Assembly: GCA_037042915.1 (NCBI GenBank)
Contig: CM073193.1
Span: 2,480,001 to 2,544,000, forward strand
Source of the DNA: Auricularia sp. M13
Taxonomy: Eukaryota; Basidiomycota; Agaricomycetes; Auriculariales; Auriculariaceae
Reading direction: 5' to 3'
DNA length: 64,000 nt
Made by a program: the position numbers and the translations under genes. The notes below the pieces were generated by a model. The model was given only the letters and a program-made list of their open reading frames with translations, was not told where the DNA came from and searched no databases. Position 1 is the first letter of the stretch. Each line of letters starts with the position of its first letter. Of this stretch, positions 46,438-58,711 are shown piece after piece.

Positions 46438-46629
46438 AACCGTACGCGGCTTCGATATAAGATCTTATATGCGACAGGCTGTCTGTAATTGTCTTTGACT
46501 TCGTCATGATATCGAGAGCGATGAGCGTACCACCCAAGGCAGGGGAATCGGGGAAATGGTCGTACAGTGTGCGTTGCTATTCTACAAGTTGAAGTACAGA
46601 TTCGGAAGATCCAATGTGCCATAGAACCG

Positions 46630-48062
46630 TTAGTATGCGTCTTCGTCGAGGTTTTTGACGTCTAGGCTCGGAAGGTATACCTTCATCTTCGCCACCGTCG
46701 TCTCCTGGACGTATTTCCACGCGACCCGCTCCAGCACCTCATATGAGCCTGCGGCGACAGCAAAGATCTTGTTCTTAATGGCCATGAGAATATCATGTGC
46801 GATCTGTTGAATATTCTCGACCAAATCGTGGAACAGGTCCTTGAGGAAGTTGCCACTCTTCTCGTCCCGCTGCTCGCCAACGGTAAGCGGGTCGCCATCG
46901 AAAAGGCGCGCGAGGGGATCGTGTATCACGTGCGGCAGCTTGTCGAGGAGCAGCGTCTCAAGCACGGAGAGAATGCTGCGGAACTCTTCGCGCGTTTCTT
47001 CGCGCACGCGCGCGTAGCCGTTCGACAGCTTGCCAGACAGCACAGAGGCCACGCCCGCCTCCAGCGCGTTTCCACCGCTGCGGTCGACAGCATTGACAGC
47101 GTCGGCGTCCTTCGGAGGGGCGTGCCCGCCCGTCGCCTCCGTCGCGTCGCGCTTGAGGCTGCTCGAGCTCGAGGTACGCATGTCCGCGAAGCCCTGGACG
47201 AGGGAGAGCGCGCTCTGGCGGATGTCTTCGCCGGTTTTGGACGCTGCGCGCTTGAGGTCCTCCAGCTCCGTATTCTCGCGGAGGAAATTCTTGAGGCAAG
47301 TGAGGGCGGCCGTGGTGAACGCGTTTGCGAGCCCGCGGTTGAGGTCGCGTAAGAGGTTGCCAATGGCCTCGCGTAGCCAGTGCACGAACTCGATCGCCTT
47401 CTCGCGAATGTTGTCCATGATGCCCTTGAGCGCGCGCACGATCTTGCCGAGGAGTTCGCTCAAGCCCTCGAGCGCAGCGTCCTTGATCTTGTCGAGCGCG
47501 CGCCCAAACGAGTCGGCGTGGTCCTCGAGCGTGTCGCCCACGTCGTGCATCGCGTCTTTCGCCTTCTGGAACGTGTCCTCGCCGTGCTCTTCCATGAACT
47601 TCTTGAAGCCCGACATGGCGCCCTTGAAGCCGCTCTTCTTCTCCACGGCGTTATGGAACGGGTTGCCAGCCTCGCCATACTTGTTGGGCGCTTCCTTCCT
47701 GGGTTCAGACCGTTCCTTTGTGTATTCGTTGAGAGACTGCTTGTCCTGGAAGAGGTCGCCAGGCTTGCGGTCCTTGAATGTAGTGTCGAATACCGCAATG
47801 ACATGGCCTTCGAGACTGTCCAGCAACATGCTCTCCAGTTTCGTGACCTCCTTTGCAAGGAAACTCGATATGTCGGGATGCAGTCCATCGACGTAGATGT
47901 TGATATGGCTAAGTCCCCAGCCCTGGACGTCGTCGTAGTCGAACTCCTCCACCTTTTGTGCAGGCCTTGGAGGTTGGCGGTCTGGAGGATTTTAACGCCA
48001 TCGGTCTTCATGAAGTCCTCGCCTTTGTGGATGGCAGACTTGAGCTCATCTTTCCAGCCCAT
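46630..48062 (-). CDS. Unrecognised helix-rich protein (about 477 residues)
   Basis: It starts MGWKDELKSAIHKGEDFM at 48062, passes a one-base frame discrepancy at the T4 run 47954-47957 (plus strand), and continues to 46630. The protein has a folded-looking N-terminal part (GWGLSHINIYVDGLHPDISS). Long amphipathic helices follow with regular spacing (LDKIKDAALEGLSELLGKIV, IREKAIEFVHWLREAIGNLL), and the C-terminal helical part begins LFHDLVENIQQIAHDIL. The pattern recalls lipid-binding or pore-like helical bundles, but I know no family and give no function. It has no introns and lies convergent with the PPR gene. Confidence 0.6.
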
Positions 48063-48403
48063 GACGGTCGTAAGGTGCCAACTCGCAATCTGCCCCGATC
48101 GCTTGTGATGATAGCATGCTTGGCGAGCGCTAACTGGAGCTACCCGCCGGAGCTGTCCGCTGTGACCAAGCGGTGGACTCGCAGCGTTCGTGCGACATCT
48201 TCAAGTTGTTATCACGGTTAAGTGAGTTCTTTTCCCAGAGCTATGTGGATATACAGATTTTATTGACAATGTAAATCTCTACGGAGAAGAGTCTCACAAG
48301 TAGCGCGTGCGCAGAACAAGCATGTTTGGAGGTCATAATAAATGTTAATATGACAATACTACAGCTCGTCTGGACAGAGACCCAGTCTTGGGAAGTCCCA
48401 GAC
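48063..48403. other. Intergenic region, no gene seen
   Basis: 5' flank of the helical-protein gene and 3' flank of the esterase gene. AT-richer than both neighbours. Confidence 0.4.
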
Positions 48404-49937
48404 CTACGAGAGCGTTGGCGTGGTCCAGTCGATCCATTGGGTCTCGTTGAACGTGAAGGTTCCGTCAGTCCGCATGATGTTCGTGTTCGTGCTCTGGTCG
48501 AGGAGGAACTTGTTGATGAACGCATTGAGATCCGCCTGTTGCGAGCTGGGGAACTGGCAGTGGTTGTGTCCGCCGATCTGCGAGAAGCCCATCGAGTCGG
48601 GCACACCGAGGGCTTGGAAGGCCTTCTGGCCCGCGCGCATGCAGCCATTGGTGGACTCGGCACCGAGCCACTCCATCGACGTGTTCTCAATGACGAACAG
48701 TCCGCGCGGCGCAACAAGGGCGGCGAGCTGGTGGTGGTCGACAGACGTCTTCGGAACGGCGTTCGAGAACTGGTTGAAGTTGGTGCTGAACCACACATTC
48801 TCGCCGACAATCTCGGAGGCGGTCTGCACGTTCTGTCCCTTGCTCTTCTGCCAGTCGGACAACCGCCAGCACGCCGCGCCACCAGAGCCGGACTCTTGCG
48901 GGATGGTGAGTGCGATACGGGGCTCGAAGGCGCCAGCCACGAAGGCGCCCTTTCCGTTGCGCGAGCAGCCAGTAACGCCGAGACGCTGGAGGTTGATCTT
49001 CGAGTTAGGAAGCGTCTCGAGCGCATCGATGATGCGCGAAACACCCCAGGCCCACGCGGCCATGGCGCCGGCGCTGTGGTTGGCGCCGTAGAGCGTGAAG
49101 AACTTGCCCTTTCCACGGCTGCTTCCGTCGACCTGCGCCGCGATGTCATCGTTGTTGAAGTTAATCGTGGCGATGCCGGCGGGGATGGGAATGCTGGGTG
49201 CAGCGTACGCTCTGTGCCGCAACATGGTGAGATAAATGGGTAATGAGTGATGGGAATAAACGCACATGATAGCGGGGAAAGGACCATTGCCACTGGGGAT
49301 GTTCATGGTGGCGGTGAACGAGATGGTCTTCCCTGGTCCGTCACAGTAACGGTCAAGGTGTTACCAGAGATAGAGCCAGTGACGCTCTGAGGCTTTCCTG
49401 GAATGGTACCCAGCTCGTAGCGTTGGAAGAGCTGGCTGATCTCAGCCTGGCGGCAGACAAAGTCGCTCTTGGTGAGAGCACGACCACCAGCGATGAAACC
49501 GAAGGTGTCCGGCAGCTTCGCGTCCTGGAAGTTGACGGTTGCAGGAAGAGCAGGGCAGTCCGTCCCGGCAGGGGGAAGTGCCGTCCCAGTGCTTGCGATG
49601 GTCGACGTCGGCGGTGGTGGAGCTGCTGTCGATGTTGGTGCTGTCGTGGTCGAGGCTGGCGGAGGAGCGGCGGCGCCAGGTAAGCACTGAGAGTAGTAAT
49701 CCTATGATTATGATCAGTGTCGGTTGAAAATCGCGAAATTCCGTAGTGCATACGTTCTGCTTCACACATGACGATCCAGAGACGCAAGTGGTGGGTCCAG
49801 TCCAACCCTGCCAGACGTCAGACTTGGTTTAAATAAATGACCAGAGCGCTCACAATTCCACCACATTGACCCCAGACCTGGGATTGAGCAGCCACGAAGG
49901 CAGGGAGCAGCGCAACGAGGGCGAACAACGACTGCAT
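48404..49937 (-). CDS. Secreted glucuronoyl methylesterase, CBM1-CE15
   Basis: Minus strand from 49937 to 48404 with introns. A signal peptide (MQSLFALVALLPAFVAAQSQ) leads into a fungal cellulose-binding module (VWGQCGG, then GWTGPTTCVSGSSC, then YYSQCLPG) spread over three exons. A Pro/Thr/Ser linker follows, then the CE15 domain with GCSRNGKGAF (nucleophile Ser), IPQESGSGG (acidic residue) and GGHNHCQFP (His). An intron lies within PAI|AYAAPSIPIPAG. CE15 enzymes cleave the ester between lignin alcohols and 4-O-methyl-glucuronic acid of xylan, so this fits a lignocellulose decayer. The frame is one G short at CCC 49331-49333 (plus strand) between VTVTDQG and KTISFTAT. Confidence 0.92.
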
Positions 49938-50461
49938 ACTTGTGGGGAAGCTGTGCGAGAGCCTGAAGAACTTCGAAGTGCCCCAAAGACCGATATTTTA
50001 TACCTACGGCGCATTCTGCTCCACGTCAACCGGGGGGAATTTAACCAACTCCAGGATTGTAGCGGATATATGCCGCGTGCGCCGACGCGAGAATGCTTCC
50101 CTGACATCCAGCTCTTCGAAAGGAGTACGCCTGACGGAGTGTACCAAAAATAGTACACTTCACGAGGGCAACTAACACTGCATCCACCAATGCCAGGTCA
50201 TCAGACGAATACACTCACATCGAGTGGGTCACGAGATCGTGGCGTTCTTGCACACGCCGATTTCTCGCGCTTTTCAGAAGCCATTCAATACACGAGGTGA
50301 GCCTGCGATTCGCCGGGCGAAGATCTTTGAGTGTAAGCTCACGTGGAAAAAACGTGGGGACAACAGACGTGAGTTGCAAACTGAATCGTGTTAACGCAAG
50401 TAAAGCGGGGCGGCTGTCAAGAAAGGCACAGACGGACTGTAACACGGCATTTTGGAGCGGG
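49938..50461. other. Intergenic region, no gene seen
   Basis: Promoter side of the esterase gene and 3' flank of the cap-binding gene. No conserved frame or repeat is seen. Confidence 0.4.
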
Positions 50462-53400
50462 TCACGGCTCACCGCCTTCGACAGCTATGACCCATGTGCG
50501 TCGTAAGAGTGCCGATACAGAATCACTCTCTGCTGGCGGGAGACTCGCAAAGGCAACGATCGAGAGCGATTGGGCGTATGCTCGCAAGTAGCTCGCGAAC
50601 TGCAGCAGAGAAATCAGCGCAAATTCCCACACACGCCCTGAACCCAGCGGAGACGCACCGCGCGGCAGAAATGCCTGTACCAGCACCATGTTTGCCATGT
50701 CTTCCACTCCGCCTCGCCCCACGTCTCGCGTGCCTCCCACGAGCTCGGTTCGAGGACGGCGCGCGGGGCAGACGGATCGCTGAGCTTTTGGACGAAGCTC
50801 TCCAGCGCACGCGAGAGCGCGGCTCGCTGGTCGCGGGCAAGCACGTCGCAAGCCTTGCGCGCGGCAGCCACAGCCTCGCTCTCCGTCGCCGCAGGCTGCT
50901 CAGCGACAACGTCCGCGGTGTCGACTTCCATCGCGGCCGTGCCGTTGGCGACAAGCTTCTTGGCGCGCGCGTCCTCGTCCTCCTTCCGCAAGACGCCCAC
51001 GCGCCTGTGCGCAATGCGCAGCCGGCCGTTGGACTTGTCGATCGCCGCGCGGAGCAGCTCCCACCGCGCCGCGCCGTTGTTGAATGAGAACGCGAAGCTG
51101 ATGACGTCCACGGGCTCGACAATCTGGTACTGCATCAGCTTGTCGACGACGATGGCGATCATCTGCCCGGAGCGCGCCCAGAAGGCGCCCGCCGCGCGCA
51201 GGATGTCTCCCCGCGCCTCGACGCCGGGCGATACCAGTGAGCGGAGAAGCGGCAGGTACCGCTCGATGGCGTTCAGCAGATGGCTGAACGAGCGCGAACC
51301 GACGTGTAGGAGGGATTGCAGCGTAATGGAGCGCACGACGACGTCTGCGCGCGGGTCGCCGGACTCCTGTAGCTGATTGCGGATTCTCTCTGTCTCAGAG
51401 ATAACCTCCTCGGCCTTTGTTCGGTCACGCAGTAAGCGTAGTATTGTCTGCGCGGTGTCGTGGTGTGGATGAGCTGCATTAAATATCCGTTAATTTGAGC
51501 AAACAAAGTGGACGAAGACGTATGCTCACTTGGATCGTCGTACTCGCACGTAAACCCAGGAGCCTCGGAGGGCAGTGCATCTGCCTCGGGCGCCTGGAAC
51601 GGTTCGAGCAGCGACTTGGCAATACGGTCGTAGTACGCGAGCCGAATCTCGATTTCAATGGCGCGGCGAATGAAGTCCCGCTTCGGGTGCGCGGGCGAGA
51701 GCGCGATGTCTCCCACCCACTCCTTCCAGACCCACGCGTACCCGAAGTTGCTCATGTGCGTTGCAAACCACTCCGTGAAGCGCCGCGCGACTTCAACGTC
51801 GAGCCCATCTCCGAGCGCGCTGTAGAGCTTGCGGATGGACTTGCCCACCGCCGGGCCGAAGGTCGTAGGTACGAGCTTACAGAGCTCGGTGATGAGCGAG
51901 ATGTAATATATGGTCTTGTGCGGCGACGAGGGCAAGAAAAAGGCCATCGACAAAATGGTCTAGCAAGCCAGTCAGATTGGACGCAGACGGCACAGGGGAC
52001 GTCCTGGGGTCGTTCCATACCTCGATAACAAGAGTCTCTAGCTGCCATTTCGGGCCAGTGTGCATGTCAAAATCTTCGTTTTTGTACTTGAAGGTCGCAA
52101 GCATCAACCACTTCGGGAGCTCGAGAAGGAGACGTGCGGCCTCCTTGCGGTTTACTTCAAAGATGGTGGTGACGTTCATGATCATGGTCCGGACGGTATA
52201 CCCGGCAGGTGTCGCTGGGTCGGGCGCGATCTGGGCGCGCAACGTCAGCTCATTGAGCCGTGCGCCGTGTAACGTCTTTACATACCCCGTTCTCGAATAG
52301 CCGAATCAAGTACGAGGGCAGGTCGTCCTTCTTTTCCACTGCAATTACCCCTGCACTTGCAGCTTCGCCCAGCGCATCCATTTCGATGACGTCCGGAGGC
52401 ACCAGGAAGGAGGGAAGCTCGTAAGGCACGATATCCACGACCTTCTCGTCGAGGAGCTCCCTGATGACCCAGAACTCTGGCAAACCGTTCGCGACGAGAT
52501 CACGGAGGGCGCTCACAAGGCAGTCGAGAATCTACCCGGCCAATGTTAGCTGGTCATGGCAAACCGCAATGGAACGCACACAGACCTCATTAGAGTTGGC
52601 GGGCGCAGCGTCCTTCAGGTGCAGGACCACCATCGGTTGTACAAGATACTTTTCCGTAGACGTTGTGTCTACAAAGTTAGCTATTGACGAAATCATGGTC
52701 TCTATGGCTGCAAGGTGCTCCTGGTGCAGGACGGACCAGGCCTATTGCTGACTTGAGCATGGCATACTGAGGCACAATTGCAGACCACTCACACGAATGA
52801 TGCCCTCGCCCACACAGAAAGCCGCGTTCGAGCCTCGGGTGTATGATACGCCAGGTTCATCCAGCACTGCAGCGAAGGATTGTAATAGAACGAGGAGAGA
52901 GGAAGTCGAAATGATGTTCAGAACGGCTAGGTGGGCAAAGAAGTGGATCTACAATAGAGTCAGCAATAGTTTTTGCACGTCAAAGAACGCATTCGTACGC
53001 ATAAACGCAGCTCCAGCCAAGATAGTTTGTCGAGAAAGGCCTGGAAGCCTTTCCAAAATTCTTCGAGGACGAGACGGCCGAGGGAGGGCCCAGCAGACTG
53101 TTCCTCCGGAGTCTCTGTCTCCTCTTTTGCGGCCCATTCGCTAGGGGGCTTCGGGCCATGCAAACGCGCTAACAGCGCCGCGTAAAATGGGGTTTTGAAT
53201 GGGAGCTCGGTGACACTGTGTTGCGCGGGCCGCATCCGAGTGTCAGACGTCGCAGACAGCCAGGCAGAGACACTCACGCTATTCGGAAGCCGTCCGCGAT
53301 GATGGGGACCTGGGCAGCATTGTCGAATAGCTGCTTTGCCACGCGCTCGGTGGGCGCGGTGAAGCGGGCGTCTATGGGCTACGGTGCGTCAGCTTGGGCT

Positions 53401-53660
53401 GCGTTTGCGGCTTGGACGAGAGGACGAGAGACCTGTTCGTCCGAGAACTTGGCTATGAGGGCCTTGAGGCGCTGCTCGAGGGTCTCTGGGACAAAGTCGC
53501 CGCCATGGCCGCTTCGCCGACGGTCATTTCCGTCGTGGTCGTCTTACGGGGCGTGAATACCAGTGCTCAAGGGCGTGCAGGACCTACATCTATTTCCTCC
53601 TCTGCTGCGGCGGTTGTACCCCCCGCCGCCGGCGCCCTGCTGTCTCTCGTGGTATGACAT
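50462..53660 (-). CDS. CBC1: Nuclear cap-binding protein, large subunit (CBP80)
   Basis: Minus strand, about ten exons. The start at 53660 (MSYHERQQGAGGGGYNRRSR) gives a Gly/Arg-rich tail followed by the MIF4G domain (LEQRLKALIAKFSDEQ, VTELPFKTPFYAALLARLHG, FWKGFQAFLDKLSWLELRL). Later MIF4G-like domains contain LVPTTFGPAVGKSIRKLYSA, MSNFGYAWVWKEWVGD and MQYQIVEPVDVISFAF. The end WYRHFCRA joins across a 57 bp intron to YLRAYAQSLSIVAFASLPP, closing at 50462. This layout is the CBP80 subunit, which with CBP20 binds the 5' cap of nuclear transcripts for splicing and export. I did not resolve every middle exon. The 5' end is 168 bp from the divergent PPR gene. Confidence 0.85.
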
Positions 53661-53828
53661 CCCGTTCAACTCACCGCTCGGCAATTCTCCGAACGCGGCC
53701 AACAACTTGAAGTCTAGACGCGACGTCGTCGACCCACGCCCAGTCTCATGTACTAACGCCTGGTGCGTCCCGCTCACTGTTTCTCGACTATCCTAGGATT
53801 AATGGCCAGCTAGGGCAATGTAAACCGC
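53661..53828. promoter_or_regulatory. Divergent promoter of CBC1 and the 972-residue PPR gene
   Basis: 168 bp between start codons. No TATA box is evident. Confidence 0.5.
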
Positions 53829-56747
53829 ATGTCATTTGGCTTCTGGTCGCGCTCCTTCGGCTCCTGCCTGCGACAGACGCGACTCAGTACAGCAGCAAAG
53901 ACCCCGTTTTCCCCGTTCCCTTCGTCCTCACTCTCGACCCACGCTCTGCGCACGCCTGCCTCGGCCTTTACAAAGATTGTTTATGTCGACAGGGTGTCCA
54001 GAAGGTCGCGTGTCGTCTGGCAGGCCGTTCGCCAGGAGCTCGCCAACGGCAACCTCGCTGGCGCAATGGACGTTGTCAATGCTGCAGTCATTGCCGACAC
54101 CGGTGTGCGAGCGTCCGACGAGCTCGTTAGCTCGGTCGAATTCCGCGGTCGTGTCTTTTCCAAACTCCCGGCACACTCGCTCCTCCACGGTCTCCTCAGG
54201 TCCGGAATGCCCTTCGCAGCCGCAGAGCAGCTCCACACGCGCATGCTTGAGGGCACCAAGATTCGCGCTGCGACCATGCGCGCGGTAATCGATGCGCTCG
54301 TCTTGGCTCCCACAGGACCCTCGGAGGCCGAAGCCAAGCTCTTGGGCACTTCTCGTCGGTTCACCACCGAGAGCCAGCGTCTGGAATTCGATCACCCTAA
54401 ACTCCTTCCCGGCACTCGGACAGCCATTCAAGTCCTACGCTGTGCCCGTCGCACCCACAACGACCGCACCCACCAGATGTACGAGAAGCTCATCGACGCT
54501 TGCCTCCTGCAGGGCGAGATCGTCGTCGGCTGTTTGCTCTTTGCGCTTGTCGTGCGCGACTGGCAGCTCCGTCGCATCCTCGCTCCCAATCCACATCCCG
54601 AGGGACAGTCCCACGGTGATCCTGCGATAGACGGGACCCGTCTTACCACCACGCAGGTCGCCGCTGCGAAAAAGCTAGGTCTTCACCGCTGGGGAATACA
54701 AGTTCCTGTACCCCAGCGAACGATGATGCAGTCCCTGCTGAGCCATATCGTCTTCCCCGGTGCCACCACTAGTGCGACGTTCAAGTCGGGCTCGGATCCG
54801 CCGCCGGACGACACGGCGCACGTCAAGTCGATGAAGCGCGCGATTTTCATCCTCGCCGAGTTGCTCGACAATCGACAATTGGACATGGACATGCTCGTCG
54901 GTCTGATCCGCGTCATGGCCAACGTCCCGCGCCTGCCCTCTGTGAAGATCCCTAAGGACGAGCACGGCGACGGCATCTTGTCGCTGGTGGACGTCTACGA
55001 ATACTGTCATTCGACCATCCTGCGCTTCAGCCAGACGTTGCCCGACCACTATGTCCGGCCCTCCAGGGATACGCCGTCGATGATACGCCCCGTCAGCGCG
55101 CGCACTTACAATATCCTGTTGGACTATCTTCTTCGCCATCAAATGGACGTCGACGCTGCGTGGAAGCTCCTCCGCCACATGTGTTCGCGCAGAGATGTCC
55201 AGCCGACTATCGTCACTTACAACATCATCCTGCGCCGGGCGACTCTGTTGCGGAGGAACGATATTGCGCACCAGGCGCTGGAGCTGTTCCGCAAAACGGA
55301 CAACATCACCGACCCGTTGCTGCTGAAGCTTCTCCAGAGTATGCCACCGCAGGAGATACCACCTCCCGCGAACCCATGGAAGAGGAAGCCGAAGAGGACC
55401 AGGAGGGGGAGGATGCCGCCCACACAGGCCCATCAGCGCCCATCGCCATCTGACGACCCTGGCATCACTCCCTCTCAGGCCGTTCCTTCAGTCGATCCCG
55501 ATACGGACAGACAGCGGCCCAAGAATCCATACCCTCCGCATGCCTTCAATCACGCGTTGGAAAACCTAGCTCTTGCGCAGTTCTCTCTCGATGGAATGAG
55601 CCCAGATGCAATACGGAACTTGGACGGTTATACGATTTCGTCCTACATTGCGTATTTGACGTCGACCGCTCAAACCGACGGCGTTATCAAACTGCTACAC
55701 CTTCTGTTTCCCGAGACCCGGGGGGTTTACCGCCAAGGGCGTCCCATCCGCGTAGCTTTGGACAGGGCTCGTACGCGCGGCGCGATTCTGGGTCCATACT
55801 TCTTCAGCACTATTCTGAACGCGCTGACGAAGACCGGCAAGACTGGCCTGACTGAGCGCGTGTGGTATCTCGCGCAACTATCCGAGGAGGCGAGCTGGGA
55901 TGTAGACCCCGCGGTGTCAGGCGGCGTGAGGCCTTGGAGCTTGGACATCACGGCCTACACGGCCATGCTGGAGTGCTATGTCAACGAGAGCAGGAGGGGC
56001 GAGCGTGCAGCCGCCGGGCAGGACAGGACGCGCGTCATCGGCTGGGGCTACTTCTACTGGCTGCGCGAGGCTGGGCTGGCGTCTTCGACGACCGTGCGCG
56101 AGCCCCGCAGGAACCGCGACAAGGCGCTCCGCTCCGTCACCGGCCGCGAGCTCGGGTACCTCATTATGATGTCGATGCGCGAGCGCGCGGCGCTGATGTG
56201 GCACGCATTCGAGCGCAGCCGCGCGCGCGACGCACCGGGCGCGCCGCAGCCCGACGCGCGCTTCTTCAACGCGCTGCTCAATATCTTTGGGTACTCGCCG
56301 CATCTGCGGCGTCGTCCGCGCATGAAGCGCGGGCACTTCAGCCGACGCTACGAGCGCGCCGTGCAGCGCTACACCCGCCGGCTGCTGGTGCCCCAGGGGT
56401 ACCACCCCGTGCTTATCAGCATTGCGGAGGAGATGGCCAGGCATGGGTACGAGATGCCACTCGGGCTGCGCGCGGTCACCCTGGGGCGGAACATTGCGCC
56501 GCGGCGTCGTCCACCGGCGCCCATTCGGCCGCATCGATTCCCAGTGGACCGACATGCGGGATTTAGACCATACAACCTGACCACGAGCAAGGCTAGGGGG
56601 ATGCCGTTCCCGCGCGAGCCGAAACGCTGGAAGGTGACGACAAACAAAAGGAACGATTGGGGCAAGAAGTTCGAACGACAACGGACAGCGCACTTGCGTT
56701 CGCATATCGATGGCAGCATTGTAAATCATAGTATTAATGCACAGTAG
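53829..56747 (+). CDS. Pentatricopeptide-like mitochondrial protein (972 residues)
   Basis: A single uninterrupted frame, rare in this intron-rich neighbourhood. The N-terminus (MSFGFWSRSFGSCLRQTRLS) looks like a mitochondrial presequence. Helical repeats typical of PPR proteins follow: HQMYEKLIDACLLQGEIVVG, SARTYNILLDYLLRHQMDVD, TIVTYNIILRRATLLRRNDI, DITAYTAMLECYVNES. The C-terminal third is very basic, for example RRRPRMKRGHFSRRYERAVQ, suggesting RNA binding. It shares blocks with the 517-residue gene at 35536-37089. No frame problem is seen, which makes it a useful reference against the neighbours that have one. Confidence 0.8.
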   Translation: MSFGFWSRSFGSCLRQTRLSTAAKTPFSPFPSSSLSTHALRTPASAFTKIVYVDRVSRRSRVVWQAVRQELANGNLAGAMDVVNAAVIADTGVRASDELVSSVEFRGRVFSKLPAHSLLHGLLRSGMPFAAAEQLHTRMLEGTKIRAATMRAVIDALVLAPTGPSEAEAKLLGTSRRFTTESQRLEFDHPKLLPGTRTAIQVLRCARRTHNDRTHQMYEKLIDACLLQGEIVVGCLLFALVVRDWQLRRILAPNPHPEGQSHGDPAIDGTRLTTTQVAAAKKLGLHRWGIQVPVPQRTMMQSLLSHIVFPGATTSATFKSGSDPPPDDTAHVKSMKRAIFILAELLDNRQLDMDMLVGLIRVMANVPRLPSVKIPKDEHGDGILSLVDVYEYCHSTILRFSQTLPDHYVRPSRDTPSMIRPVSARTYNILLDYLLRHQMDVDAAWKLLRHMCSRRDVQPTIVTYNIILRRATLLRRNDIAHQALELFRKTDNITDPLLLKLLQSMPPQEIPPPANPWKRKPKRTRRGRMPPTQAHQRPSPSDDPGITPSQAVPSVDPDTDRQRPKNPYPPHAFNHALENLALAQFSLDGMSPDAIRNLDGYTISSYIAYLTSTAQTDGVIKLLHLLFPETRGVYRQGRPIRVALDRARTRGAILGPYFFSTILNALTKTGKTGLTERVWYLAQLSEEASWDVDPAVSGGVRPWSLDITAYTAMLECYVNESRRGERAAAGQDRTRVIGWGYFYWLREAGLASSTTVREPRRNRDKALRSVTGRELGYLIMMSMRERAALMWHAFERSRARDAPGAPQPDARFFNALLNIFGYSPHLRRRPRMKRGHFSRRYERAVQRYTRRLLVPQGYHPVLISIAEEMARHGYEMPLGLRAVTLGRNIAPRRRPPAPIRPHRFPVDRHAGFRPYNLTTSKARGMPFPREPKRWKVTTNKRNDWGKKFERQRTAHLRSHIDGSIVNHSINAQ

Positions 56748-58156
56748 ATTCTTCGTACCCCGCATTTCTTACGATACAACAAGCAAAGCAACCTGGCACT
56801 AATCAAGACTATATTCCAGGCATTTTCGATGCAGACCAGCTCGAGATCCATACGCTCTCTGCCAGCAACCTCCCACGGGGGTACGATTTCGCTCAGCATT
56901 CTCTCGAAGTCGGCCCTTTCAAACCCTCGCGCCGAGCTCATCATCGCGATCAGCATTGCCTGCCGCCCTGTCGAGACGCATGTCATCGACACGTGAAGGA
57001 AACAGCAGCCTCGGAGGAGGGCCATTCGGCTCTTCCTCAGGACATACTCTCCTGCCTTGTTGAAGATCATACGACGAGCAGACCACACGGCCTACCATAC
57101 CTGAGGCCGCCGTCCAGAGCACCCTGTGCGAAGAGCCTAGAAATGCTGTGGACAAAAGTCCAGATATTGACCGCAGGCAGTTACAAAGAGCGTTTCGGGA
57201 GGCAGGTAGAGTACGTGGCGAGAGTACCGATCACGAATTTGTGCTGTCTGGAGGGCATCCACGATTCGCTGAAGTCGGTGAGTACGATGCCAATGTCGGG
57301 TGACAGGCTTTACGGTACCGATAACGCGCGTGCGTACGGGGCAGACGCCGTGAGTGACTGGCGGACGTGCACGGTCGTTGGCTCGCGTACATACGCTTCG
57401 CGGTATCGATCTACCCTGACGCTGAGCGTGTGAACGTCCTGCGGCAAGGGCAGACTCGGAAGGAAATTCGCCATGTGGAGGTCTGCGCGGGTCGTGATTC
57501 AGTAGTCACTACTTAGTGATTAAGTAAATTGGCGCAGTCAACGTCAACGGATGAAGGGACGTTCCGGGCTCAACGCCGTGCACGATGCTTGCGAGCTCGA
57601 ATGCTACCGCCAATATCATCTGGGCGAAATGATCGTCCAAAATCCGCCACCATGGTGGAGGCAGGCTCGCTGACGATGTACTGGTGGTCGCCATTGGGGT
57701 CAGGCATTCAGCAGACGCTAAATGTAACACGATCCAGACGTGCGAGCCAGGCCCAAGTGCTGTCGCATGTCGCGCTCAGAGGACTGGCTTGACATGCCAG
57801 TGACAGGGAACAGTTACTCGAGTGCACGATTGATTATTGCTTCGCATGCGCTGTTCTACATACAAGAGGGTCAGCGTTATCTATGCGTCAAATGGCAAGC
57901 CAGAAGATCAACTTCTACAGGGGACGGGGGACGGGGACTATAGGATACTTTACTTTGGACAGCAGCACAGCAGCGAACGGGCGGGGAGGCGAGTCCGAAC
58001 AAGGAGCGACGGAGAGGGCAGAGTCCGAGTCAAATGTCCACAATCTAAGTACTGTAAAAGGAGCGACGCTGAGAGACCAAGAAGAGCGGGAGAGATACGG
58101 ACGTGTGTGTGTTAACAGATTTCGAGATGTGCTGGCGCGGCGGGCGCTCATCGGAC
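56748..58156. other. 1.4 kb region without a supported gene
   Basis: Several short frames occur on both strands. One on the minus strand (57088-56726) reads protein-like (ADFERMLSEIVPPWEVAGRE) and may be a gene relic, but it has no family match I know and no clear start. The last 200 bp are the 3' flank of the UDP-xylose synthase gene. Confidence 0.4.
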
Positions 58157-58679
58157 TCAGAGCGAGCCCTCGGCCATCTTGGCCATGTAGTACCTGACCA
58201 TCTCCTCGACGCCCATGGCGACGGTCCAGCGCGGCTCCCACTGGAGCACGCTCTTGGCGCGCGTGGTGTCTGGGCGGCGCTTCTGGGGGTCGTCCGTCGG
58301 CATGGCGCGGTGGACGATCTCGACGCGCTTGTGCTCGATGCCGTCCTCGCGCTTGACCTTGTCGACGACGTCGCGCACGAGGCGCGCGAACTCGAGGATG
58401 GTGAACTCGTCGCCGGAGCCGATGTTGACGGGGCGCGTCTCGTCGGCGTTCATGAGCAGGATGAGGCCGTCGACGAGGTCGTGGATGTACTGGAAGGAGC
58501 GCGTCTGGGCGCCGTCGCCGTAGACGGTCATGTCCTCGCCCTTGAGGGCCTGGATGATGAAGTTGGACACGACGCGGCCGTCGTAGGGGTTCATGCGCGG
58601 GCCGAACGTGTTGAAGATGCGCGCCACGCGCACGTCCACGCCGTCCTGGCGGTGGAAGCCGTAGGTCAGGGTCTCGGCG

Positions 58680-58711
<32 letters not shown>

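Noticed and set aside
56726-57088. Minus-strand 120-codon frame downstream of the 972-residue PPR gene
   Set aside because: Protein-like in part, but no family match, no supported start and it runs into the 3' flank; not strong enough for a gene call.
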